Part shown: piece after piece, positions 1 to 12,600 of the stretch
How the letters are laid out: every line of letters begins with the position of its first letter
How positions within the stretch are numbered: position 1 is the stretch's first letter
Source: Balanoglossus misakiensis
Taxonomy: Eukaryota > Hemichordata
DNA: 64,000 bases
Direction of reading: 5' to 3'
NCBI GenBank assembly: GCA_040954595.2
Contig: CM082597.2
Span: 8,184,001-8,248,000, forward strand
Made by a program: the position numbers and the translations under genes
Notes under the pieces: generated by a model
Told to the model about the DNA's origin: nothing
The model's database searches: none
What the model saw: only the letters and a program-made list of their open reading frames with translations

Positions 1-456
1 ATTTGAATGCACACACATAAAATTTGCAGATATTTTGATTGGACGTTATTTTGTACACATAAATTACGCACATGTGCCTAAGAGTAAGAGGATTGTCGGC
101 ATTTAAAACTCACTAACTGTCTGCCAGAGGTTATCATCAGTGCTTCCACACTGGTACCATGGAACAACTAGAAGAGTCAAAAATAAGACTGAGACAAGAT
201 TTGTTGTATTCCTCTGTCTAATTTAGGTCTGCTTTGGACAAACAGTGCATTGAGTTTATTCTGTGTGACTGTCAGGTCCCCAATGCATTAAAATAAGTTT
301 GGGAATGGAACAGACCATGTTATTTGTAACATCGAGAAAGCTCCTTTTTTGAGAAAAATGATTTCATTTTTCCCCACATAACAATTCCCAGGAGTGACAC
401 GGGTTTCAGTCTTGGTTTTCAAAATATTCACTGTTCACATTATTGTGACAACTTAC

Positions 457-666
457 TTGTAAGAGGTGTCTTAGTTGTTGATGTGTTGATTTTACATTGG
501 ATGGCTGTGCTGGCACTGCTTGTTGTTGTTGTTGGGCTCTCTGTTGTTGTAACCTTTGTAATTGCTGTTGTTGTTGATGTTGTTGTCTTAGTGCTATGAG
601 TTGACTTTGTCTTGCATGTTGATCTTGCTGTTGTTTCAATTCAATTTCTATTTTTCTGTGCCATCT
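457..666 (-). CDS. Glutamine-rich coiled-coil exon
   Basis: An open 70-codon stretch in phase 0 at both ends, beginning RWHRKIEIELKQQQ. It is followed by a helix-prone run of Gln with interspersed Leu and Arg, and ends THQQLRHLLQ at a GTAAGT donor. The acceptor is the AG at 667-668. The low-complexity composition could be a coiled coil. Its phase fits as the exon after 2524-2633, but it could equally be part of another minus-strand gene extending off the left edge. Confidence 0.5.
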
Positions 667-3600
667 CTAGATTCTTCTGCAGTGCTCGACTGAAAGATCA
701 AACAAAGAAAAGTGTAAACAGTCAAACATTGTCATGTGTCTACCTACAGGTAACATGACTACAGGAGCCTCAGCCAATCCAAGCTTTTCACTTGTGAGAC
801 TATTGAAATCAATTTAAAGCTCAGTAACTCCAACTTCGGGTTATTTCCTCAATAATTTTGTTTTGGTGGTCACCTTTCATTGAACAATGAATGGGCAAGT
901 GCTTGCTCACTTCTTCAGTGAATTTCACTGTTTGTTTATCTCATCATAAAAACTTGGGCACCGCAGTCCTTTGGACAAAAATATTCATGTGCGGTGATTT
1001 AAAATCAATGTTGCAAGAAGCAGAATTAATCACAGGATTAACGGCTTCTGTTTGAAAAAATACTAAATGCTAAATATGCCATATGCCGCACACAGAGTGA
1101 TCACATTAGTCAATTGGACCGCTGTTCCAAATTACTAAAATGATTGCAACATTTTAATATTATATTTATTTTACAAACCCTTGCATCTGAGCTTCACTTT
1201 AAAGTACTTCCATTTACTAGTAGTACACGTACACATCAGTTAACATTGACAGCTAGGCATGACATCATAGATGTAGGACTTCAAAATTGACATTCTGAAC
1301 AGTGGGGGCGCTCTATCATAGTGGGTTTTAATGAACATGTGTATTTAATTTCATGAATCAGATATGTCGATGAAAACTGCGTATTTTAACATACGCTTAT
1401 AGTTAATGCATTTGCAGTATCTAGTCATATTACAGTAATACACCAGACATGTTCTTAACTCAACTCAATGTGTGTAACTTGAATTTCTGACCATACTCAG
1501 ATTACCCAAGTCCCTGTGACCAACTATCCTGCAAGTATACAGAATTGAACTCCGGAAAAACTAGTCACCTTCAATACTTGAACTGGAGCCACATCCAAAA
1601 CTTGACTTTGAGATCTTTTATCAAATCAGTTCTCCTTTTAGAATTAGAACTCCAATGCAATTTTTGTGACAGGCGAGAAAATTTAAATTGGACACCTGCA
1701 ATCTGAATAATTTCTTCAGTCCCTTTGGTGTTAGACGGGTTTGACTGTACGTGAAAGTGCAGTTGATATACACAACAAAAATGCAAAAAAATATAATTGT
1801 AGACAGTCAGAATTTTGAGGCTGGGAATCATTTACATAGTTACCAGAGTCAATACTGTCACAGTAGTCCATTTCTCTATGTACCAAATTGTAATAAAACA
1901 TTGCTATGCAGTCATGTTACCCTTCCAAGACGCGAACACGAGGCCAGAGTAAAAACTTGATCGTCTTGTGTATCAACACTATAGTTGGGACTGACTTTCG
2001 ACAGCCACATTTTATTGTAAGGTCAGTTTTACACTCAACTTGTATCATGTATACAACAAACTAGATGAGCTCGAGCAGTACTCTGTAACCTACTGGCCTC
2101 CCTTTTCACATTGTCTGCTTGGAGATGACACCTTATTTTGGAAGTGTGCCCTCTTTATGAAAAAGTGTATAATGTCATAATTCATGAAGTGTTCTGTTAC
2201 ATGTGTAACAGACAGAAATCAACACAAGTGCAGTCAAACCTGTCTATTGTGGCTAGTGAAGGGACTTTCCTAAACTGGCCATTATACCTGGTAAAAAAGT
2301 CAATTAATGTAGATATAAATTACACAGGGACTAGAATAATGTGGCCACTATATAGAGGTGGCCACACACAGAGGTTTGACTGTATGTTAATTTGTGCCAT
2401 GAATAGCAGACATTTACCAATGACAGTACAATGTATGATTTCAGTGTCACATATCCATGTATTAGACACTTACATTGTACAAACACATACATCTTACTTT
2501 CTCTCCAAATTGTAGATACTCACCAACACGTGTATGTTGAATCCTGGTCTGCAACCACACTGGTAACGGGCTGGTGTGTTGTAACATACTTGTTGGCATG
2601 GCGACCAACCAGCTTGATCGCACTCATTGTCATCTGTGGGGAAAACACAAATATCATAAATTGTGTTTGAATGAATACATCTGAATTACAGTTGTCCTTG
2701 AGTGCACATTTGAAAATATACGACAAGAGAAAAAAATTGAAAGAAACTTAATAAATATCATCTGGCATATAACTTGGTCATATCATATGTTTATCTGTAC
2801 CAGTACTGTATACTGATGAACAAACAATGTAGTAACCACATTACATTTTACAAGCTAGTGTTCTGCAAGCCAAAACTATCACACACGAGACAACAAACTC
2901 AATTTGTTTTAAATGTGTAACTTTGGAAAGTGCCTGATAACTTGTATTTATTATTTTTTTTACATGGTGACTCGCTGTAAAGTCTGTCACTTACAACTTG
3001 TGTAAGCGCCCTTTTGAGGCAGGAAATTCCAAGCCATTGTTGGCCTATCCCCTCCCCACTCAAATAAAAACTTACCTAAACAATTGACATGATCTGCACT
3101 CATAGAGAAACCATCATCACCACAACAACAGCTGAATCCACCCTCTGCATTGAGACAACCTCCAGCACAGACAGAATCTGAACACTCATTCACATCTGAA
3201 AATAGAGAAAAAAAAACATCCATTGTAATTATTCAAGTCAATACCAATCCTCCCTTCCATTAACAATTTCCCTAAAGGGAACAAATTCACATGGCTTTGA
3301 AATTAAGTATTAACAGTGATATTTTAATATTTCTAACAGACACGACTTTTCTAAACTTTGAGTCTCTTTGTGGATTTGTAGAAATTATCTACAAACTGAG
3401 CTGTCAGGTCATGGCTGTTTGTGCTTTGGCATGCACACATATCCCAGAATGCCCAACAGGGTTGGTAGTGAAATTGATAAACTCTTCACCTAAGATTTCA
3501 AACTCGTAGATCTCAATAGATTCTCACACTCTTGGCATGCTGAGAGTGTGGGATCAGATCGTGAGAACAAATCAATCCCACATTCTCACTGAATCGAAAG

Positions 3601-6600
3601 CTGTATATGACGCGAGTGCTGATTGGATGACAAAGCGTTATTTAATAACGTGCGCTAAATGTTATCCAATGACGTGATACAGAAACTACAATGTGCCAGA
3701 TGACAGTTCAAGATGTTTTAAGACTAATTGGGCTAATTTATGGCCATGTGAGAAATATAATCTCACACACCAAGGACCTGGGATCATATTTCGCACACTC
3801 GTCAGGGATATTTTGTCCCACATTTGCCTGCAGCTTGTTTGGGACAGAAAATCCACAATTCATGTGAGAAATATGAAATTTGTACAGTCCTATGAACCTA
3901 AAACATGAAACAAAAAATGTTTGCTTGTTGGTAGTTTCCCGGAACAATTAAAAACCGCGTCTCCTCATCAATTTTGACATTTTGAAAGATGCTAAACAAA
4001 ACTCATTTTTTGGCCTTATCGGTAGCAGAGTGACGTCATTTTCTGGGTAGCCAGAACTCACTTCCGGCACAGCATTTGGGTGTTTCACATTTCTCCGTTG
4101 TTGCTGGCTTATCTGTCGACAAGCAAGGTAACGTAAATAAGGGATTTATAAGTGGCCGTGACAGTGACCTTCACATAAGACTTCTTGACCCTATGACCTT
4201 TCATGTGATGAGCAGTTGCCAAAATAACTTTCTCTTTGTGACCAATCCAGGCCGAACACTTTTCTATTCTACTACACAGAACAAACTAAACGCAAAGTAA
4301 CTCATGAAGGAAAACGCTGACAAAATCTACGCCTACCAGTAATTTTCAAATCAGGTAACTGCATATGGATTTATACAAATTAATTGAATATTGCCTTTGT
4401 GGTTGTCTGATGTCAATTTTAATTGAAGAGTTGTTGTGTTAGAGTTAACTTGCGTGAATTTCTTGCCTTTCATTCTGACAGTCAATTATAATTTGAGGAT
4501 GCAGCTCCCACTTCTAGATTGAAAATATGAAATATTAAAAATATATGTATTTATATTTTAATGTAAAACACTATATCACAAGTCATCCTTTTACCAGAGG
4601 TGGGCCAAACCGTAAAGGAAACTGGGAACAACCATTCAATGCTCAGATATTTGGATTGACAACTCTACTCTTTGCCACAATATTCAATTTCAAACATTTT
4701 TGAATACAGTAATAAATGCATTTAATATTGCATGTATTAAATTTTGCTATTTTACAATTTGGGCCAGTGAGTGAGCATTTCAAAAAAAGAAAAGTCACTG
4801 TTTGTTCCTTTGATTTGTGTATCATTTGATCACTGCAACCTTACACTTTCATTGACGAGAAGTGTCAAAACATCCACAGGTCTATTCATTGAATGTGAGG
4901 TGCAAAGCTAGAAATGGAGATGTTACAAGTAGTGCACGAGCGTCGTATGTGGAAATCTAATGGTTGGAGGAGAGAAATAAAAATCGCATTGTTTGTTGTT
5001 TGCACATGCGCACAAAGTCATTAAATATGGCGTCCTTCATGTCATTTCGGGAACGATCGCGATCGTCGACGAAAAAAGTTGTTGCATCTGCCTCACGAGA
5101 GCATCATCTCGTTTTGACAACTCAAAATCGTATGCCAAACACTTAGGGGCATGTTTCGGAGCCGTGCTGAAGGTATGAGTGGCTATTTGTGCATGACGTG
5201 CAAAGCAAGTATTAGAAAGTTTTGCGAGGATCGATCGTTGGACTTCAGCCACTTACTTGACAAAAAAGGCCAGAAAGGTGGAAGTAAAGGACAAAGGCAG
5301 TATGGGGGACAACGAATAAAACTGGCAAGGTGGGAGAGTTCTTCATCAACGTCGTCGAGTAGCTAGGAAATAGGCAGCGAAGGTTCCGGCTGTGACTACC
5401 GGAGTTGGTTATCTGCGGCAGGTGCATGTGGATTGCTGCCACCCGATGTCATTGTCAGTATTCTCCATCACGTAAATGTCACTGATATTGTGAATTTCAC
5501 ATCAACATGTTCAGTTCTGCATACATTTCGAGCTGATGCTATAATTTGGTGTCAGAAATGTATTCATGATTTTCCAGAGAAGTATGCCACACTGATATAT
5601 CATAAGGCAGGCTTTTTTGATAACACCACATCATGGTTTGAAATTTACAAATTATCGAAATTTTCTGATCTCAACCACCAAAATGACACACAGCAATATT
5701 TAAGTCAGATCAAATCACTGTCTGTTCAAATGAATAATGCTTCACGGAAATTAATGACCTGAAGGAAAAGTTGGCAGAAACATAAAAATCTCTCAGTGAT
5801 ATTTTGACCATGTCACCATCCAAACCACTCACAGTAACACAAGAAAAAATCTTCAAAACTATGACAGTAGTTAAAGAAATAAGGAGTTTGGATGGAACCA
5901 TAAAAGCTGTTAGTTCCAGAGGAAGACCAAAAGTGTATATTGCAATACCCCAGACAGAAACATCATCGATAGAAGCTACAGAAAGAACAAAAAGAGCCAA
6001 GTGTCAGCTGATGGAGAAAATTGAAAAAATGCAGTGTGTCAACAAAAATGAGAGTGGAGAACTTAATAAAGCAATTTAGTTGCTCAACATGCGTAAAGAA
6101 TAACCCGAGACAAAGATATCTACATCAAGGCAGCACAAGAAGCCGGTATACCAGTACAAGGAACATTTTCCAGGGAAACAAGTTCTTGCTTTTAAGAGCA
6201 TAATGCCAATGACAACCTGGCAGCTTTTGAAGCATACATTCAAGATGGAGCTCGGTGTTGATGTGCCAGGAACAGAGAGGCAGTTAAGACAGGAGCTAGA
6301 AGAGATGGAGTTTAGCTATGAATACGGAAGTTTTGAGAGTGAAGAGGAAGGTGGACCAATTACAGTCCTTTATGTGCGAGTTGCAGATGTACAAGAAGTT
6401 CTTCATAAAATGGTTGCAGAGTTCAAGGCAAATGGAAAGCTGACAAATTTTGACAATATATCAAGAGACACACTGTGGCTTTGTGTATCTGGTGACAAAG
6501 GTGGCAACTCTACAAAACTGATGTTACAAGTCATGAACAATAAGACTCAGCATTCTATTAAGCAGTCTAAACTACTGGGTTTTATTTGAGGGTGGACATG

Positions 6601-9600
6601 ATACCCGAAAGCATATGACATGGTGTTCAAAGATATCATTGCTGACTTATGCAAGTTGCAGACAGAAATCGCAGAAATGAAGCTGGAACTGCCTGAAACA
6701 TTTCAGTGTGACAAAAGAACACGGAGCCTGGGATCACAAGGTAAATTTGTAATTTCTTCTGCTTAAGGTAGTTGGAAAGGCTATTTTTGAAGCAAATTCT
6801 CTCAATGTTTTGAATTTATTTTCACAAGTTAGAATAAAGATAATGACTTGAAATTTGCAGCATGTATTCTTAACAAACTCAAAAGTGAGGGAAAAATATG
6901 ACTGTAAAAATATCTGCTAAAATTATGAAATTTGATACGCCTAAATATAAATATTCATAATTTTACAAAATATTGATTGAATCTTGACATGTTTACACAA
7001 ATTATTGAATAATTTGTATTCATTTTAATATTAAGCAACCCCTCCAGCAATGTACGGGACACTTTCAGCATAAACTTATTTTTTTCAAAGTTATCACTCA
7101 GGAAAACACAGTTTTTGTTGATATTTTGTATACAACTTTAACGTGCTGCCAAAACACAACGGGAAAACTTATGAAAAAACTGTCCCGTAAAAGTGTTCTT
7201 TGGGATGTCCCGAGCCTTTCCTGAAAGTTTCATGATAAAAAAATAATCTGGCATACCAATTCAATCACAAATAAAAACCATTACATTATGGCGAAGGGCA
7301 GAAAAGTAGCGAAATACGCAAAGTTTAGCGGCAGTTCACGGCGAAGGATCGCATTTATCTGGGTCAAACGCTTTTCCGCTGGCTTTTCGGGTTCCCTAGA
7401 AATGCAAAAATGTCCATAATTTGGCAGCCTTTAATAAACAAGCAAGGTTATCTATCGTTGAAAATTGCAAGAATCAGTGTTTGCAAGTTACATTTAAATG
7501 CCCTTGGCTAGGGGAACCTGTCCTTGTGCGCATAGCCTAGGAGAAGTCTTCCCCTAGAGGGCGCTCAAATAAGGCTCCCTAGCTTCCTTGCCAGATGTAT
7601 GAAATTAGGTATAATAAAACCAGCCATATCTTGTTACACGTTTATTGCCCCGAATTTTTCATGAGTTTAATTTTTCTCTAATACATTTCTAGATATAAAT
7701 TCAGTGTTTTTAAATGAAATTTTAACTGACGCCCTAGCCTTTCCAACTACCTTAATGTCACTAGTCACTACTTTGAAAATTTACCCGGATTTTTATGATA
7801 ACACAGCAAATGTATATTAATTTGGAAATGTTTTCATTACTAGTGCCAACAAGTGATGGAGAACTACATGGACTGGATTCAAACCACTGCGACCCTTCAA
7901 TGAAGATAATCAGACTGTCAGTGTTAATTGTGCGTACTGTAAGCTGCAACATGGTAAGCAAATTGACATCACCCAATTAACAATAAATGTAGTGTAAATA
8001 GGAAAAAAAATGATAATACAAATAATTATCAACACAAAAGAAAATATAAAACCATAAACATACTTGCCTAATAGATTATCAGCAATTATTGTCACAAATG
8101 TTCTCTGTTTCAAAAGAAACTACAGTAATATGTGCAGTGGTGGATGCTAACCAAAATTAGTTTCCTAAAAGCTGTTGTAGTCAGCAGACATGTTTTTTTT
8201 TACATGTTACTGTTATAACCATGATTGTTTACATTCTACTTGTCAAATAACCTTTATTCAAATTTTGTGTTTTATTCTTTTAACAAGCAAAGTGAAAAAG
8301 TGCAGCCCACAATGTGCCCAAAGTTCAGGACAGGCAGTTGACAGTGAGGAAACGCGACCATTATCTCCGGGGTGTAGAGAATGTGCAACAATGGATATCG
8401 ATGATGATCAGCTTTCTGCATCGCCGTCTATCTACACTCAGTGTAAAATTAGCTGGTGGGGAGTCTGGGAATGGCTTGCAAGATTGATAGGAATAACTGG
8501 TCCAAATGGGAGATACTTTTGTCTTCATTGTTACTGTACCCTCTCTGATTTATGCAAGGGTAAACCCCATGCATATCACATTCTTGATAAATATAAAGCG
8601 CTCTTTCCTGATTCCGCTCCAGCAACATTTGCACTGAGAACATTTCAGGACTTAGAAAGACATTCAGTGAACTTTACCAGTACAGCTAATGCAAAAGCTT
8701 ACAATCATTATAATTGTGAAGCACTTCCTTTGATTCAAACCACTGGTTTTATTATAGAGAATTTAACAGTGACACCTCTTCACCTGTGTCTTGGCATTGG
8801 GCTGATGATACTGAACCTGATTGAATCTATGTGTCTGGAATTAGATCGGACATTTTTCAGTGAGAACGTTGTACATTCTGATGAAATGGAAACATTGCTA
8901 GAAAGTCAGAGAAAACTGTCAGATGACTTACTCTCTTCAGAAAAAGAGCTAAATTTGCTTGAAGAACAAAGTCATGAAATTCAAAAACACATAGATGATG
9001 TCATGGAAGAGTATGCAAACTATTATGAAAAGTAAGGTGGGAAGTTAATTGACAGGTCAAGTGATGCTAAAGATGCCAGAAGAGAAAAAACACAGAGGGA
9101 AAATGCTTTACTCGAGAAACAAAAACTAATCAAGTTACAACTAAAACATGTTAAAGAACAACACAAATTAACAGATAATAGTCTTCAAAATGTAATAACA
9201 AAACTGGCATGTGTAACTGGTCCATTCAAACAGAAGCTTAATGCCTCCCTTGATAGTTTTAACCTCAAACGATGTGTCTATCATTCTGGGGCACTCACTG
9301 GCCCTGATGTCCGAAAAATTTGTTTGAAACAAAACATCAGAAAGATTTATAGTGTGTTTAAGATGGGTCCCTAGGATCTTTTTGCCCGTTGCTATGGGCC
9401 TTTGTAAGACATTACACCCCGATTTGGACTAAGCCGTTTTCAGAGTCTAACAAGGGGCTGGTAACTAGTTGAAAATCTGCACGATTGTGAGCGCGCGCCC
9501 CCTGACGCCATTGATATGCAAATTAGCTAGGTCAAATTTCAAAAGCCTAAGGCTTTTTATTCCGTGACCTCAAAAACGAACTTGATACGTATTCATTAGT

Positions 9601-12600
9601 TGCTTGAACCAGGGAAGATCGTGACGGATTTTGTTTTCAAATATTATCGTTGTATCCTACGATTTCAGCATACCCGTACCACACCTGAAAAAGTAATCGA
9701 TTTTGGGTGTTTTTGGACGCACTCTTCCACCGGTATCGCTTCTTAGCACGACGAAAACCGAAAAAACGATCCGTCACACTGTGCGGAAGTGCGTTCTCAA
9801 CAAGCAGGTCAAATTTGACTGGCGTACGTGGCCTATGAAAAAAGCCTTAGGGATTTTCGTGAACGGTACAAAATCTCTGTGTACAAAACATTGGATTTTT
9901 GGCGTTCGATCCAGTTACTGTGGTTACAGGACGCGCACGCTATCGCTGACCGCTGCTTTGCCGTATTAGCGTGGCGGCCTATGGCCGGGCGGTAGCTGCC
10001 GTAACCATACTCGGACAGGGGGTGTGCACACAATCATGCGTATTTTTAACTAGTTACAAGCCCCTTGTCGGACGTTCATAACGGTTGCGATCAAAATTGA
10101 GTGTAGTGTCCTATAAAGGCCCATAGCAACGAGCAAAAAGATCCCAGGGACCCATCTTAAACCTGCCCTCTTTAAGACAGGTAGTGGTGATAAGGTATTT
10201 AGCTGCCATGCCATGGCTGTCAAAGTCTGCACACTACTCACAAAATTCAGTTTGATATATGATCTCATGATGGCAAATAGACCACTTTGTAAACATGAAG
10301 TTGAAATTTTGGCAATAAGGTGCACAAGTTTTGGGAATTGGTTTCCTGTTGCATTCCCAAATGCAAACCTATCAAGGAAATTCCATGTGATGACTGTAGA
10401 AGTTGTACGCAAAGAAAGAAATTTGCAAACTGTTGGCATGGAAACTGAACAAGTAACTGAAAGTATCCACTGTTATATTAACAAACTAAACAGAATGTAT
10501 GCAACTGTACAAAATACAGCTAAGCGACAAGAACTTCTTGTCAAAACACACAATGTATTCAGTAACCCGGGTCTTCCTGATCTTGCTAAGACCAAGCCCA
10601 CATAAAGAAGATGACATAGGACAAGTCACTATGTAGCTGTTAGTCTGTTACAGACTTTAAGTGTATGGGAACATACATGTACTTTATTGAACCCACTCTG
10701 CATCTGAAGTGTATGTAATAAAAGCATGTGATTGTTACTTAAAATACAGTGAGGTGTGATTTTCTTGTTTGCATTTTGGTTAATGTTACTTTGTCTGTTC
10801 TAGACATTGTCATTGTTTTTGTTTGTTTTGTTTTGGAGTGAATGGGCAATGAATGCAGCCTGGTCAGAAGTCTGAGTCCCAAATGTTTGAAGTTGTCATC
10901 CATGACCTAAGAAAAAGTGGAGCAAACCATAGACGGCTTCTGTTGCAGTGATTCAAATACTTTGAGATGAACGGTCGACCCAGCATAAACAGCATATACA
11001 ACTTCAGCACCGAAGTTTTCTGAGAAAGATGACAAAACTTTATTTTTCCATATTTTTAAACAAACCTGACCCATTAGAGTTACCAAAATATGTTAAAATT
11101 TCTTTGGATGTTGAACGGTTTTTCAACCCAATATTGGAAAAAATCTTAGGAACCTAAAATGATCTCATGAATATTAATGAGCTTGAGTTGTGTGAAGTTA
11201 ATCAGATCCACCGTATATATATTCCTATGTAAACTGTCAACCACAGTTAAGGTGTTTTCGACTGCCTATCGTGTACTAAAGTGTGTAGAATAATATCACA
11301 CTACGAAATTAGAACTCTGAATCAGGCAATATTATTATCATTTTGCGTTTTTTTCGGTACATCATCCGAGCTGTTGATTAATTACTATAATTTGTAGGAA
11401 CATACATTCAGAACGACTGCATCGCATCGGCGCTAACGCGGAAGCGAGTTACCGCTGTTAATATGTAAACAGATCGACATCGGCGATGTAAACGTGGCGA
11501 AATTTACATGGATATTGAAGGGGTTATTTTATTCTTCACGGAAAATATCGTTTTCGGCGTTATAAAGTCCGTTAAATTTTGAATATTTAATGAGAAAGTG
11601 GGAAAATGACGTTTTTCTGCACTTCCGCACTCGATCTTCTTCAAATTTTCTGTGTAAGCATTCCTGAATTTTGGCCTTATCATCCTGGGCATTGATTAGT
11701 TCAGATTTTGGATCAAAGCCTTATATATGTAATAGAGAATCACCGACCCCGAGGGGGAGGTGGTTCTCTAACTTAAACCACGATCCCCCACAGACATTGT
11801 CACCATTGGAGCTTTGTGTGCCACAAAGACGTCGTTTTACTCAACGATTCAATAAAATGAACGAACAAAGGCTTATCAAAAGAGGCTTATTCTTCATTGC
11901 TGACTGTGAAATTTGGTTGGCCACCCCTTTTCCTATAAATGAATCATGTCGTGGGCAGGGAGTTCTAGACCGCCCTGCTGGGCCTTACAAGATCGCCCAC
12001 GCTTGACAGGTGTTACTCTAAATGTTCATACTTACGTGTCGGAGTGATATGCTCATTTCAAACTTCAATTTGCATCAAATTAAACTTTACAGGTGTGTTA
12101 CGTACTGTATTATGGAAAGGGTTACAGCTATTGGGGTTTTGCGTGCACATGGTAAGCTTACGCGAAAATGTTCTAGGCCAAATGCAGTAGGCCTACATGT
12201 AAGTGTCACGTTTTTTTTTATTTTCCTTCAAATGTCCATGAAATCGATCTGAAGATACATGTAGTTCCGATCTATATCATCTGCGAAAACAAGCGGCTAC
12301 ATGTTGGTAAAGCAAAAACCGGGTCACAATGCTCTACATGGTACTACTGCCCGTCTGTGTATTGGCCTCCCTGGCTTTTGAACGAACCACTCTCTACGAG
12401 CCACAGCGGCAACGCGTCTGTATGGTAGCGATATTGGTGAGTAACTCATCTGCGAAAAGACTTGATACCGAAGTGAATCCGTCCGACATTACAAACCCAC
12501 GTCTGGTGAACAGCAACAAAAAGTAAGCAGAATTTTGCAAGGTACGCGGGTTTTGTTAAACAGTAGGCCTAAAACAGCCAACCTTGTTACATGTCGGTAG

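Larger units (their letters stand above)
4993..10605 (+). pseudogene. Decayed transposase-like gene: zinc finger, F-box-like, GDKGG (DDE-like) domains
   Basis: Collinear plus-strand fragments. 4993-5366 holds a CCICLT to YLCMTCKAS zinc-binding region. 5433-5762 starts LPPDVIVSILHHV, an F-box-like helix. 5804-6079 is coiled coil. 6203-6740 has LWLCVSGDKGGNSTKLML. After an intron, 8297-9357 has GPNGRYFCLHC, TPLHLCLGIGLMILNLIE and a coiled coil. After a removable insertion, 10157-10605 has ETEQVTESIH. These motifs resemble a widespread, poorly characterised metazoan repeat-protein family in which a GD-K-GG Asp, a GPNGR-C-x2-C segment and a SEQ-x-ES-IH Glu recur. I infer a DDE-type nuclease fold. 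Frameshifts near 5172, 5745 and 6585 and a TAA near 5780 mean no intact product. It sits antisense inside an intron of the VWC gene. Confidence 0.6.

Noticed and set aside
1571-2515. Several 60-125 codon ORFs between the Q-rich and EGF exons
   Set aside because: No cysteine spacing for the missing EGF end and no splice-bounded open segment; 2138-2515 runs through a MITE.
6440-6560. The GDKGG segment as a RAG1-like core
   Set aside because: RAG1 and ProtoRAG have a different sequence around the first Asp, and no RAG2-like or RSS-like sequence is visible, so RAG homology is not supported.
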